Shown here: positions 10,708 to 18,803 of the stretch, piece after piece | How the letters are laid out: every line of letters starts with the position of its first letter | How positions within the stretch are numbered: the first letter of the stretch is position 1 | From: Methylobacillus flagellatus KT | GTDB lineage: Bacteria; Pseudomonadota; Gammaproteobacteria; Burkholderiales; Methylophilaceae | Length of the DNA stretch: 64,000 nucleotides | Assembly: GCF_000013705.1 (NCBI RefSeq) | Contig: NC_007947.1 | Coordinates: forward strand, 1 to 64,000 | Reading direction: 5' to 3' | Notes under the pieces: generated by a model | The model's database searches: none | Seen by the model: the letters and a program-made list of their open reading frames with translations, nothing else | Told to the model about the DNA's origin: nothing | Position numbers and translations under genes: made by a program

Positions 10708-11865
10708 TCAGCCGAACAGGCTGGCCTGTTCCGGCAAATGCGGACCCAGGTCGTCTGCGCGTACCAGGTTGCTCACCTTGACGCCCAGCAAGCGGAAACG
10801 CTGATCCAGTGATACGCGCTTCAGGCAAGCGCCCGCAGCACGGCGGATGGCGGCAGCGTCATTGACAGGGGAGGGCAAGGTAAGGTCACGGGTAGCTGTG
10901 CGGAAATCCTGGTATTTGATCTTGATGCCCACCGTGTATCCGAAATAACCTTTGTGTTGTAGGTCGTTGGCGACACGTTCGCACAGCGATGTGAAGGCCA
11001 TACCGAGCTGGCGCTTGTCCTGCCGGGCATGCATGTCGCGCTCAAAGGTGGTTTCACGGCTCATGGACTTGGGTGTCGAGGTTGTGACTACAGGTCGGTC
11101 ATCCTGCCCCCGGGCCACGCGCATCAGCCAATGCGCGTAGCTCTGGCCAAAGTTTTCCTGCAGCAAGGCCAAGTCCACCATCGCCAGGTCGGCGATGGTG
11201 TGGATGCCAAGCTTTTCCAGCTTGGTGGCAGCTTTGGGGCCTATGCCGTTGATTTTTCTGGCTGGCAGCGGCCAGATGCGCGTATGGAAAGCCTGTTCGT
11301 CAATAATGGTCAGCCCATCGGGCTTGTCGAGATCGGAAGCGATCTTGGCCAGCAGCTTGTTGGTGGCAATACCGATGGAGCATGTCAGTCCGGTGGCTTC
11401 CTGGACTGCAGCCTTGAGGCGCTGCGCCAGTGGTTCGGAGTGTTCCTCGATAGCGCTGAGGTCAATATAGATTTCGTCGATCCCACGGTTTTCGACCAAT
11501 GGAGCGATTTCCGCGACAGCTGCTTTGAACAGCCGGGAATAATGACGGTAAGACTCGAAATTTGCGGGAAGAAGGATGGCATCTGGCGCCAGCTGCGCGG
11601 ATTTCATGAGGCCCATGGCAGAGAACACGCCCAACGCCCGCGCCTCGTAGGTCGAGGTGGTGACAACCCCGCGACCGTTATACTCGCGCAGGCGCGAGAA
11701 ATGATGTTGCCCATTGGCGAGCCTGCGTGGCTGTTGCGTGGAACGTCCGCCCACGACGACGGCCTCACCGCGCAATTCCGGGTAGCGCAGCAGCTCCACG
11801 CCGGCAAAGAACATGTCCATGTCGAGGTGGGCGATGCGGCGATTGGGAAAGCGGGGGTCTTTCAT
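10708..11865 (-). CDS. dinB: DNA polymerase IV (Y-family translesion polymerase)
   Basis: An error-prone polymerase for damaged or misaligned templates. The 385 residues begin with the metal-binding HLDMDMFFAGVE (steric-gate region), followed by GIDEIYIDLS for the second metal ligands, CSIGIATNKLLAKIASDLDKP, and the helix-hairpin-helix KINGIGPKAATKLEKLGI. The little-finger domain follows. The extreme C-terminus QASLFG is a beta-clamp-binding peptide. No LexA-like operator is obvious upstream. Confidence 0.95.
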   Translation of the reverse strand: MKDPRFPNRRIAHLDMDMFFAGVELLRYPELRGEAVVVGGRSTQQPRRLANGQHHFSRLREYNGRGVVTTSTYEARALGVFSAMGLMKSAQLAPDAILLPANFESYRHYSRLFKAAVAEIAPLVENRGIDEIYIDLSAIEEHSEPLAQRLKAAVQEATGLTCSIGIATNKLLAKIASDLDKPDGLTIIDEQAFHTRIWPLPARKINGIGPKAATKLEKLGIHTIADLAMVDLALLQENFGQSYAHWLMRVARGQDDRPVVTTSTPKSMSRETTFERDMHARQDKRQLGMAFTSLCERVANDLQHKGYFGYTVGIKIKYQDFRTATRDLTLPSPVNDAAAIRRAAGACLKRVSLDQRFRLLGVKVSNLVRADDLGPHLPEQASLFG

Positions 11866-12182
11866 TCAAGGATCAGTAAAATCTATTCAAGCGTTCAAAG
11901 CGCATTATCGTACCACTTGATGTTGCCGCCCAAATGCGCGGTGTTAGCGCGATGAGTATGTTGTGTGCTCATCTGCAGTCGGTCTGCTGTTCTCATGCCC
12001 GCTGGGCTATTGAACCCCGTTCTTTACACTGAAACGAGCAAGATAGAACCAAGTTTGCGCATGCGGATGCAGGGGTGGATCCCGGGCGTATTTCTGGAAG
12101 ATGGAATATTTTTTCAGAATAAGCTGGTGTTCATCAGGGTTTTTAGTTAGAATTCGCACCCTCTAGAAACATTATGTTTCAT
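11866..12182. other. Intergenic region upstream of tRNA-Glu
   Basis: 317 bases without a convincing gene. A TAGAAT at 12148-12153 followed by a GC-containing discriminator could be the -10 of the tRNA promoter; the matching -35 (TGGTGT) is poor. Confidence 0.4.
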
Positions 12183-12258
12183 GTCCCCATCGTCTAGAGG
12201 CCTAGGACATCGCCCTTTCACGGCGGTAACCGGGGTTCGAATCCCCGTGGGGACGCCA
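12183..12258 (+). tRNA. tRNA-Glu (anticodon UUC)
   Basis: A complete 76-base cloverleaf. The acceptor stem is GTCCCCA/TGGGGAC with an encoded G discriminator and CCA end. The anticodon loop reads CTTTCAC, giving UUC. The T arm contains GGTTCGAATCC. It is a single gene followed by an intrinsic terminator. Confidence 0.97.
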
Positions 12259-12266
12259 ATTCCAAT

Positions 12267-12295
12267 AAAAGCAGACCAGAGCGTCTGCTTTTGTT
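12267..12295 (+). terminator. Intrinsic terminator of tRNA-Glu
   Basis: AAAAGCAGAC (12267-12276) pairs with GTCTGCTTTT (12283-12292) around the loop CAGAGC, then continues into a T-rich tail. It begins nine bases after the tRNA CCA end. Confidence 0.9.
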
Positions 12296-12326
12296 TTGCC
12301 CATGATATTGATCAGTTGATTGCAAT

Positions 12327-13223
12327 ATGTTTGTTGGTGCGAGCGAATTCAGGTTGACAGATGCAGAGCATGGGCTTTCATTCCCGGTATTGGTGATGTA
12401 TCCCACCCGGCAGCTACCGTCTCGTCATGCGTTCGGCCCTTATCTGATGGATGTCAGTATGAATGCCCCCATTGCTGGTGGGCAGCATCCCTTGATCCTG
12501 GTCTCGCACGGCAGTGGCGGCTCGCACCTGCTATACCGGACGATGACTGCCCATCTTGCCCAGCACGGATATGTGGTGGCAATGATAGAACATCCCGGTA
12601 ACAACCGGGTCGACAACCAATTCATGGGCAAGGTGGAAAACCTGCAATACCGTCCACGCCACCTGCGGCTCACTGCCGATGCACTATATGGGGATGCCGT
12701 TCTGGGCCCGCATCTACAGGCTGGCCGGATTGGTGTGATTGGACATTCCATGGGCGGTTATACCGCCCTCGCATTAGCAGGAGGAACCCCGTGGTATCCG
12801 CCAGAGGCATTTCAACCTGACTATCGGGGGCCAGCGCCAGCCGTCGTCGATGTGGAGCATGATGATAGAGTGAAGGCGCTGGTATTACTGGCGCCAGCTA
12901 CGGTATGGTTCATGCCTGAACATGCCCTTGAAGACGTTGACGTACCCATTCTAATGTTGAGCGCGGAGCATGACCCGTACACGCCTGCATGGCATGGTGA
13001 AATCGTGCGCAAGGGGGTGCGTGATCCTGCCAATGTCACCAGCCGTTGCGTGAAGAATGCCGGCCATTTCTCTTTTCTTAGCCCGTTCCCTCCCAAGATC
13101 AAACAGGGGGGTGCGCTCCCGACCATCGATCCGGAAGGGTTCGACCGCGAGCGCTTCCATGAGCAGCTCAAGCAGGAAATACTGGCTTATTTCAATCTCA
13201 GACTCAAGACAGCACCTGCTTAA
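12327..13223 (+). CDS. Alpha/beta hydrolase (dienelactone hydrolase/PAF-acetylhydrolase-like)
   Basis: A soluble serine hydrolase of 298 residues. The nucleophile elbow GHSMGG places the catalytic serine at Ser141. The oxyanion-loop sequence is VSHGSGG (near 60), the acid is probably in SAEHDPYTP (near 216), and the base in CVKNAGHFSF. The fold resembles the dienelactone hydrolase group; the substrate cannot be told. No signal peptide. The Shine-Dalgarno is weak. It starts 68 bases after tRNA-Glu and ends at a strong shared terminator. Confidence 0.8.
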   Translation: MFVGASEFRLTDAEHGLSFPVLVMYPTRQLPSRHAFGPYLMDVSMNAPIAGGQHPLILVSHGSGGSHLLYRTMTAHLAQHGYVVAMIEHPGNNRVDNQFMGKVENLQYRPRHLRLTADALYGDAVLGPHLQAGRIGVIGHSMGGYTALALAGGTPWYPPEAFQPDYRGPAPAVVDVEHDDRVKALVLLAPATVWFMPEHALEDVDVPILMLSAEHDPYTPAWHGEIVRKGVRDPANVTSRCVKNAGHFSFLSPFPPKIKQGGALPTIDPEGFDRERFHEQLKQEILAYFNLRLKTAPA

Positions 13224-13254
13224 CGACAATGGGGCATTGCCCCATTGTCGTTTT
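13222..13254. terminator. Terminator between hydrolase and BON gene
   Basis: A near-ideal hairpin with 14-base arms: AACGACAATGGGGC (13222-13235) and GCCCCATTGTCGTT (13239-13252) around a 3-base ATT loop, followed by TTTTC. It overlaps the hydrolase stop codon. It can serve the hydrolase and possibly also the convergent BON gene. Confidence 0.9.
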
Positions 13255-13272
13255 CAATAGCTAGTTGTTAGC

Positions 13273-13578
13273 TCAAGGAACGACAATATCGTCCTTGACG
13301 CCAGTGACGCCCTTGACTGCCTTGGTCAGCTCGACAGCGCGCTTTGCTTCTTCCTTGCTCTTGGCTGTACCGCTCAATTGCACGAGTCCGTCGCTGTCGG
13401 TCTCGACCTTGATATCTGTGGCGCTGACTAGTTTGTCCTTAGCAAATGCGGCTTTCACCTTGGTGGTGATGACGGAGTCGCTGAGCTTGGTTTCAATACT
13501 ATCGCCCTCGGCAGCGATGCTGGCAATGGGCATCATCAACGCACCGATGAGGACGAGGCTTTTCAATTCTACTTTCAT
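13273..13578 (-). CDS. Periplasmic BON-domain protein (OsmY-like)
   Basis: A 101-residue exported protein. The start at 13578 has AAGGAG nine bases upstream and gives a clear signal peptide (MKVELKSLVLIGALMMPIA, cleavage near SIAAEG). The rest is one BON domain: ITTKVKAAFAKDKLVSATDI, then the GLVQLSGTAKSKEEA and GVTGVKDDI signatures. OsmY, the best-known relative, carries two BON domains and protects the periplasm under osmotic stress; a similar role here is inference. Confidence 0.87.
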   Translation of the reverse strand: MKVELKSLVLIGALMMPIASIAAEGDSIETKLSDSVITTKVKAAFAKDKLVSATDIKVETDSDGLVQLSGTAKSKEEAKRAVELTKAVKGVTGVKDDIVVP

Positions 13579-13828
13579 TTGAGACTCCTTTTGGGTGTAG
13601 TGATCGAGAACACGCATCCATTCTAGAAAGATAGGCTGACAGCATGAATCAGCACGCCGCTGAAACCGCTGTAGGAATGAGCTGACTGTCACGAGCGATA
13701 GGTTCTCCGCCTCATTCCTTTACAACATAGGTGATCAGAGGGTGGGCATACTGGGTTGCAAATTTATATTCAGTAGAAAGGGATCTGGAGGATGGCCGAA
13801 AGGGCCAGAGATGGAAGATGCCGACAGC

Positions 13829-13947
13829 GCCGGCTGGCATTTGTCTGGGAAGCTTGAAGGATTAGAACACCTTTTTTAGGTTCAAGCGGCCCGGATCAAG
13901 CGAACAAGATGGACGGACAGTCGCTCATCCTGACAAATGCCAGCGGC
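13829..13947. repeat. Imperfect inverted repeat
   Basis: GCCGGCTGGCATTTGTC (13829-13845) and GACAAATGCCAGCGGC (13932-13947) are complementary except for a single extra G in the left arm. The arms enclose about 86 bases. No transposase or target duplication is visible. Confidence 0.6.
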
Positions 13948-14042
13948 CTGCACAATGTACCCGGGCTCAGCCAAAAATGAAGCCAAGCGCAATCGGGCCG
14001 AACATGGCGGTTACCAGCACCGCATTAAGTAAGGCATGCATG
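13896..14042 (-). CDS. Possible small membrane protein, 48 residues
   Basis: ATG 14042 is preceded by AAGGAG at good spacing. The first 24 residues (MHALLNAVLVTAMFGPIALG and on) form one hydrophobic segment; the remainder is unremarkable and overlaps an inverted-repeat arm. It has no recognised homology and may not be translated. Confidence 0.3.
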
Positions 14043-14183
14043 ATGGTCTCCTTATCATTACAAACATGGCGCTCATATTAAGCCGCATGTGTTGCGAGTG
14101 TTATCTGGAGAATTCTGATATGCATGTAGGACAGTTGGAAATGGCAGACTGTGACGAACAGGCAACAGGATGCGCAAGTCTGC

Positions 14184-15662
14184 CTATGTCAATTTCAAGC
14201 GCGAGAGGGTGTGGTATCGCACGGCCCTGAGCAATTCGGCATCTTCTATCAGGGATTGCCCGTAGGAAGGCAGCATCTCGCGCATGCGTTCTTGCCAGGC
14301 GGCGCTTTGCAATTGCGGCGAGAAGCAGCGCTGCAATACTTCCAGCATGGCTGGTACTGACGTGGAGGCGCCAGGGGACGCACCCAGCAATGCGGCAAGA
14401 CTGCCATCCGCGGAAGACACGATTTCGGTACCGAATTCCAGCTTGCCGCCTTGATGCTCACATTGCTTGATGATCTGTACCCGCTGTCCTGCGGAGACAA
14501 GCGACCACTCGCTTTCGTTGGCCAATGGGTAGAAATTCCTCAATGCTGCCATGCGTTGCTGATGGCTCTGGAATACTTCACCGATCAGGTAACGGGTCAG
14601 GTCCATATGGTGGCGCCCGGCCCCGAGCATGGATTTGAGATTGCTGCGCTTGACCGAGTTGACCAAGTCAAGCAAAGAGCCCCGTTTGAGGAAGCGGGTG
14701 GTGAATCCGGCAAACGGGCCGAACAGCAAGGCAGGCTTTCCGTTGATGATGCGGGTATCCAGATGGGGCACCGACATCGGCGGGGCGCCAAGGGGCGCCT
14801 TGCCATAGACTTTGGCATGGTGCTGGTGGATAACGTCCGGGTTATGGCATACCAGCCACTGTCCGCTGACCGGGAAGCCGCCATAACCCCGGGCCTCCTG
14901 GATGGCGGATTTTTGCAACAGGGGCAGTGTGGCGCCGCCAGCGCCCAGAAAAACAAATCCCGCACGGATCTCCACGGGTTTGCCTTGTGACAAGTCGACG
15001 GCCTTTACCTGCCAGCTGCCCTGCTGCTTGAGTCCGGTGACGGCATGGCGGGTGAGCAGCTTGAACCCAGGCCGGCCCTGCAGATGCTGTACCAGCTGGC
15101 GAGTGAGGGAGCCAAAATCGACGTCGCTGCCGTAGGCAACGCGTGTTGCTGCCACCGGGATGCTGGGGTCGCGACCAGCCATGACCAGGGGCATCCATTG
15201 CTGCAGCACGGCAGGATCTTGACTGTATTCCATATCGGCAAACAGATGATGCGCACGCAATGCCTGGTGACGCTTCCGGAGAAAGGCCACGTTTTTCTCC
15301 CCCCAGACGAAGCTGCTATGCGGGGTGGGATTGATGAAGCTGGCAGGTTCCCGCAGGATGCCTTTTTCCACCAGCCAGGCCCAGAACTGCAGCGATTCCT
15401 CAAAGGCGGCATTGATCTTGAGCGCACGTGCGATGGGGACGCTGCCATCCGCATCCTGCGGGGTGTAGTTCAGCTCGCAATATCCCGCGTGTCCGGTCCC
15501 GGCATTATTCCAGCCGTCGCTGCTTTCCGTCGCTACTTCTGCCTGCAGTTCCACCAGCGTAATGCGCAGTTCCGGATTGAGCTGGTGCAGCAAGGTGCCG
15601 AGGGTGGCGCTCATGATGCCGCCGCCAACCAGCAGGATGTCGGTGTCCAGGGAAGAAGTCAT
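14184..15662 (-). CDS. mqo: Malate:quinone oxidoreductase
   Basis: A membrane-peripheral FAD enzyme oxidising malate to oxaloacetate with quinone as acceptor, in the TCA cycle. The 492 residues open with the FAD-binding ILLVGGGIMSATLGTLL, then the family motif DGWNNAGTGHAGYCELNYTP. Later motifs include VFLGAGGATLPLLQKS and the C-terminal FGTEIVSSADGSLAALLGASPGAS. Full length and no defects. DUF4186 and msrB lie upstream on the same strand. Confidence 0.96.
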   Translation of the reverse strand: MTSSLDTDILLVGGGIMSATLGTLLHQLNPELRITLVELQAEVATESSDGWNNAGTGHAGYCELNYTPQDADGSVPIARALKINAAFEESLQFWAWLVEKGILREPASFINPTPHSSFVWGEKNVAFLRKRHQALRAHHLFADMEYSQDPAVLQQWMPLVMAGRDPSIPVAATRVAYGSDVDFGSLTRQLVQHLQGRPGFKLLTRHAVTGLKQQGSWQVKAVDLSQGKPVEIRAGFVFLGAGGATLPLLQKSAIQEARGYGGFPVSGQWLVCHNPDVIHQHHAKVYGKAPLGAPPMSVPHLDTRIINGKPALLFGPFAGFTTRFLKRGSLLDLVNSVKRSNLKSMLGAGRHHMDLTRYLIGEVFQSHQQRMAALRNFYPLANESEWSLVSAGQRVQIIKQCEHQGGKLEFGTEIVSSADGSLAALLGASPGASTSVPAMLEVLQRCFSPQLQSAAWQERMREMLPSYGQSLIEDAELLRAVRYHTLSRLKLT

Positions 15663-15746
15663 GTCAGGGTGATATATCGGGTTGATTGCGAGCTTGGGCC
15701 GCCATGATATGCATAAGCCTCGCTGCTGTAAAACCCTGTTTCCAAT

Positions 15747-16097
15747 TCAATCAACATTTTCCAGCCAATGCACCAGCACCCTGACTACATATGCTTGCTC
15801 GTCCGCGCTCAATGCGCGACCTGCAGGAATCAGGTGCCACTTCTGCAGGCAGCCCCGGCAGCAGCAGGCGGTGGCATGTTGTGCCACGAATACCGGGTGA
15901 CCGCGATAAGGGGTTTGCTTGCCATCATTGGCAATCACGGCTGGAGCGAGCCGCTTGGCAATGAAATCGCGGGCATGATCCTGGATTAGCGACAAGCCCT
16001 TGGCGTGCAGGTAGGCGCGGTCATGCGCATTGAGCTTGAACGAGCTGCGGAAGCGTGACCGTGCCAGTGCAGCAAACAATTCATCCAGTTCGCGCAT
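15747..16097 (-). CDS. DUF4186 family protein
   Basis: A 116-residue protein of unknown function. The hallmark stretch NDGKQTPYRGHPVFVAQHAT is followed by CCCRGCLQKWH, a cysteine cluster that could bind a metal, and by AYVVRVLVHWLE. ATG 16097 is the likely start; the frame is open further upstream, but that part overlaps msrB. It begins ten bases after the msrB stop, so the two are probably co-transcribed. Confidence 0.8.
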   Translation of the reverse strand: MRELDELFAALARSRFRSSFKLNAHDRAYLHAKGLSLIQDHARDFIAKRLAPAVIANDGKQTPYRGHPVFVAQHATACCCRGCLQKWHLIPAGRALSADEQAYVVRVLVHWLENVD

Positions 16098-16107
16098 CAG
16101 GAATTGG

Positions 16108-16500
16108 TCAGCTTGGCTCGAAGCGCAGGGATGCGGAGTTGATACAGTAACGCAGGCCAGTAGGCGGCGGGCCATCGGGGAAGACATGCCCCAAGTGGGC
16201 GTCGCAGACATTGCAGATCACCTCGGTGCGCACCATGCCGTAAGCATAATCTGCTTTTTCCCGGATATTGTCCGGGTCGAGCGCCTCGAAATAGCTGGGC
16301 CAGCCGCAACCGGCATCGAACTTGGTGTCCGAGGCGAACAACGGTGTCCCGCAGCACACGCAATGATAGATGCCATGCTCGAAATGAAAGGCATATTCCC
16401 CTGTGCCGGCACGCTCGGTGGCTGCATGGCGGGTGACCTCATACTGTAGCGGGGTCAGTTGTTCGCGCCATTCGGCATCTGTCTTGAAGACCTTGGTCAT
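16108..16500 (-). CDS. msrB: Peptide-methionine (R)-S-oxide reductase
   Basis: It repairs the R epimer of oxidised methionine in proteins. The 130 residues carry the structural zinc ligands Cys47/Cys50 (HCVCC) and Cys96/Cys99 (CNVC), the motif GCGWPSYF, and the catalytic Cys119 in RYCINS. There is no signal peptide, so it is cytoplasmic. MsrA is not in the window. A divergent gene starts at 16588. Confidence 0.96.
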   Translation of the reverse strand: MTKVFKTDAEWREQLTPLQYEVTRHAATERAGTGEYAFHFEHGIYHCVCCGTPLFASDTKFDAGCGWPSYFEALDPDNIREKADYAYGMVRTEVICNVCDAHLGHVFPDGPPPTGLRYCINSASLRFEPS

Positions 16501-16587
16501 GACTTCCTTCTCCTCCTCATGTGTGACGAGTCATATCGTGGTTCAAAACCAGTACAATGCTGGATTCAATGCATTAAGGAAACTGTA

Positions 16588-16953
16588 GTGACGCAACACG
16601 GCAAAGCCATCAGCATCCAGGGAGTAAGCGCCATTCTTCTCGATATCGATTACGGCGAATCACGGGAGAATGACGCTGCCACTGCCTATTTTAATATCAG
16701 ATTCGACCTGGAGTTACGCCAACGGCAATATTCATTGACCTACAGCAAGCCTGTGGGCAGCGACGACCATTTCGGCGTCTCGGGCGACGATTACGAGCCT
16801 TTGCTACAGGCGCTGGAACCCGATCCAGCTTTGACCGCGCTACACCAATATAGTGTCATGACCGAACAGGCTTTGCACGAAGTACTGCTGCCGATGGCAG
16901 AGTCGGTGTACGAAGACGTTGAACACCATTCCCCGGACCAGGATGAAGAATAG
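16588..16953 (+). CDS. Hypothetical protein, 121 residues
   Basis: I do not recognise this acidic soluble protein. The start is probably GTG 16588, preceded by AAGGA ten bases upstream; the frame is open to 16459, but that part overlaps msrB. It contains LDIDYGESRENDAATAYFNI and a central SDDHFGVSGDDYEPL, and ends in an acidic tail. Its last 11 bases overlap the acetyltransferase start, indicating a two-gene unit. Confidence 0.6.
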   Translation: MTQHGKAISIQGVSAILLDIDYGESRENDAATAYFNIRFDLELRQRQYSLTYSKPVGSDDHFGVSGDDYEPLLQALEPDPALTALHQYSVMTEQALHEVLLPMAESVYEDVEHHSPDQDEE

Positions 16954-17404
16954 TCTGCCGGGTGAGGTCGTGGTCGAAATATGCGACTTCAATGGCGATG
17001 AAATGCGGTGCTTGATGCAAAAGCTGGAGCAGGAGCTCTTGCAGATCTACCCTGGCATGCCCAGATCATCTCCTCTACAGCCATCCCTGGCGTTGGTTGC
17101 GCGTGCCGGAGCCCGGCCATTGGGATGTGTCGCCCTGCTGCCCTGGGGAACAGAGGCGGCAGAGATCAAGCGGTTGTTCATTGAGCCATCGGCACGCAGA
17201 CATGGCCTGGCGAAACGCCTGCTCGCTGAGTTGGAGCGGCAAGCATCGCAGTTCGGAATCAAGCGCCTCTTGGTCGAGACTGGAAATCTGCAGGCACCTG
17301 CACTGTCCTTGTACCAAAGCCTGGGCTACCGGCCTATTGCTCCCTTTGGCCCTTATATCGGCAATCCTGTGAGCTGCTGCTTTGAGAAGTTGCTGGGCCA
17401 TTGA
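16943..17404 (+). CDS. GNAT family N-acetyltransferase
   Basis: A 153-residue acyltransferase. Motif A is IKRLFIEPSARRHGLAKRLL with the R-x-x-G-x-A acetyl-CoA loop; motif B follows with LLVETGNLQAPALSLYQSLGY. The acceptor is unknown. ATG 16943 overlaps the preceding gene by 11 bases, suggesting translational coupling. A strong bidirectional terminator follows. Confidence 0.82.
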   Translation: MKNSLPGEVVVEICDFNGDEMRCLMQKLEQELLQIYPGMPRSSPLQPSLALVARAGARPLGCVALLPWGTEAAEIKRLFIEPSARRHGLAKRLLAELERQASQFGIKRLLVETGNLQAPALSLYQSLGYRPIAPFGPYIGNPVSCCFEKLLGH

Positions 17405-17463
17405 GCCTCTCCGCCTCCTCTGGAACATGGCTGGTGCTGTGTGCCTGTGTCATTGATGTCTTC

Positions 17464-17510
17464 GGGCAATAAAAAACGCCAGTATCAACTGGCGTTTTTT
17501 ATTGCCCATC
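17464..17510. terminator. Bidirectional terminator between GNAT and HU genes
   Basis: A perfect 20-base inverted repeat (17464-17483 and 17488-17507) around the loop ATCA. The core is ACGCCAGT/ACTGGCGT flanked by A-runs on the left and T-runs on the right. It works as an intrinsic terminator read from either strand, serving the convergent GNAT and HU genes. Confidence 0.93.
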
Positions 17511-17525
17511 GGGACTAGGCAACTT

Positions 17526-17798
17526 TTAGTTCAATGCATCCTTCAACGCCTTGCCGGCCTTGAAGCTAGGAGCCTTACGCGCAGCAATCTTGATTTCCTT
17601 ACCGGTTTGAGGATTGCGGCCAGTGCGGGCAGCACGCTCGGAAACGCCAAAAGTACCGAAGCCGATCAATGTTACTGTATCGCCACTCTTCAGGGCTGCA
17701 GTAACGGATGCAGTGAATGCATCAACAGCTTTACCAGCAGCAGCCTTGGAAATTCCCGCTTCCTTGGCGATTTCTTCGATCAGTTCTGTCTTGTTCAT
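17526..17798 (-). CDS. hup: DNA-binding protein HU
   Basis: A 90-residue nucleoid protein. It begins [19 protein letters not shown] and has the HU/IHF signature [20 protein letters not shown], including the DNA-intercalating RNPQTG arm. Closest in type to HU-beta. No signal peptide. It is single, with its own terminator and about 200 bases of upstream sequence. Confidence 0.95.
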   Translation of the reverse strand: MNKTELIEEIAKEAGISKAAAGKAVDAFTASVTAALKSGDTVTLIGFGTFGVSERAARTGRNPQTGKEIKIAARKAPSFKAGKALKDALN

Positions 17799-18004
17799 AT
17801 TTGTCCAGTCCTTGTGTTATTGGGTTATCAAGCTAATTTTGGTAAGGCTGATACTTCGCCTCGTTACCAGGTTAAGTAGTAACAGGGGAGAAAATATCAC
17901 AACCCGTGCCCAATGAAACCCCTTTTGGCGCGGAATCCAGCAAATTTTTCCATCTCAAGCCCGGAATGTCCCCACCTGGAGACATTTCCGAAGGTTTTCA
18001 AGCA

Positions 18005-18151
18005 TTACAGGGCATTAGTCCCTGTCAATCCGAGGATACCGATAATGATCAGGTAGAGCGCCACGATGTAATTGAGCAGGCGCGGGATGACGAGAATCAA
18101 GATACCGGCAATCAGGGAAACAAGCGGGGCCAGGCTGAGTTGGAAATCCAT
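18005..18151 (-). CDS. DUF3096 family small membrane protein, 48 residues
   Basis: The start codon at 18151 has AAAGGAA upstream. The product is almost entirely hydrophobic, with two likely membrane segments: LAPLVSLIAGILILVIPRLL and NYIVALYLIIIGILGL. This matches the DUF3096 pattern, whose function is unknown. It lies 65 bases downstream of a 25-residue microprotein on the same strand, so they may share a transcript. Confidence 0.8.
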   Translation of the reverse strand: MDFQLSLAPLVSLIAGILILVIPRLLNYIVALYLIIIGILGLTGTNAL

Positions 18152-18216
18152 GATGATTCCTTTGTGAATGGATCAGGGACGATGCATGAAAAAGGGAGCG
18201 CGAACTCCCTCTTGGA

Positions 18217-18294
18217 TTAAGCCTTTTTCAGATAGGATTTTGCCAGGCGCTTGACAACATAAGTCAGGACAGCTGCTTTGATCAGAAACTTCAT
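18217..18294 (-). CDS. Microprotein of 25 residues, paralogue of the one at 9762-9860
   Basis: ATG 18294 follows AAGGAG at ideal spacing. The product begins MKFLIKAAVLTYVVKRLAKS and ends YLKKA. It forms a cationic amphipathic or membrane helix. It shares MK-x3-K-x5-YV-x-KRL-x3-YL with the 32-residue protein. It is followed by the DUF3096 gene. Function unknown. Confidence 0.7.
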   Translation of the reverse strand: MKFLIKAAVLTYVVKRLAKSYLKKA

Positions 18295-18803
18295 GGTGCT
18301 TCTCCTTCAAGATTGAGTCTTCATCATATAACTCAGCTGTCACGTAGCACATCGGGCAGAAGCTGATCTTGCTGTAGGACAATGCCAGACAAAACCTGAT
18401 GCCGGAAATTAAGATGATGTAATGGAATAGGCCACTTGATCTGGTATGCGGAGAAATACAATTGCCTATCCTCACTCGACATAGCCCGGTGCAAGCTGAG
18501 TCAGCCGTGTTATATCTGTCCCCTGTGGCGAGGCATGCTGTTGACCCAGTGTTACGGTGTCTGCCCAGCCGTGGATTAAACAAGATCAAGGTAATTGAAG
18601 CCAAAGTCCAATGGGGCAATAGATAATTTTTCTGAACCTATTCCATCCCTCGCGTACTAAAGAAGCTATTCCCGAGCTCATCCATTTGTTGCCGATCCTT
18701 GCTTTGCAAGGCTATTGGTGCTTTTGCTTTTGTGCAGCGGGAATGATCGCAGTGGTTGGTCAAGTCTCAGCCACACGTGTTGCAACAGGTAGGAAAGAGA
18801 ACG
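18295..18803. other. 509-base intergenic region
   Basis: It separates the leftward microprotein from the rightward mechanosensitive channel and must contain both promoters. No conserved gene, tRNA or clear hairpin with a T-run was seen. A longer minus-strand open frame here lacks a ribosome site and looks non-coding. Confidence 0.4.

Larger units (their letters stand above)
13579..14183. other. 605-base region between BON gene and mqo, with inverted repeat
   Basis: No large gene. It contains a small hairpin TGGCC-GAAAG-GGCCA at 13793-13807, a long-range inverted repeat (13829-13845 with 13932-13947) and one small open frame with a ribosome binding site (13896-14042). The left part must hold the BON promoter. 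A structured RNA is possible but not established. Confidence 0.4.

Noticed and set aside
10553..10828. Minus-strand 91-residue open frame overlapping the 3' end of dinB
   Set aside because: It overlaps dinB in another frame, lacks a ribosome site and has low-complexity Arg/Gly composition.
15747..16211. Longer version of the DUF4186 protein
   Set aside because: The extra N-terminal part overlaps msrB; the family pattern begins after ATG 16097.
18173..18619. Minus-strand 148-residue open frame across the region left of the MscM gene
   Set aside because: It covers the better-supported 25-residue gene, has no Shine-Dalgarno and shows no domain-like pattern.
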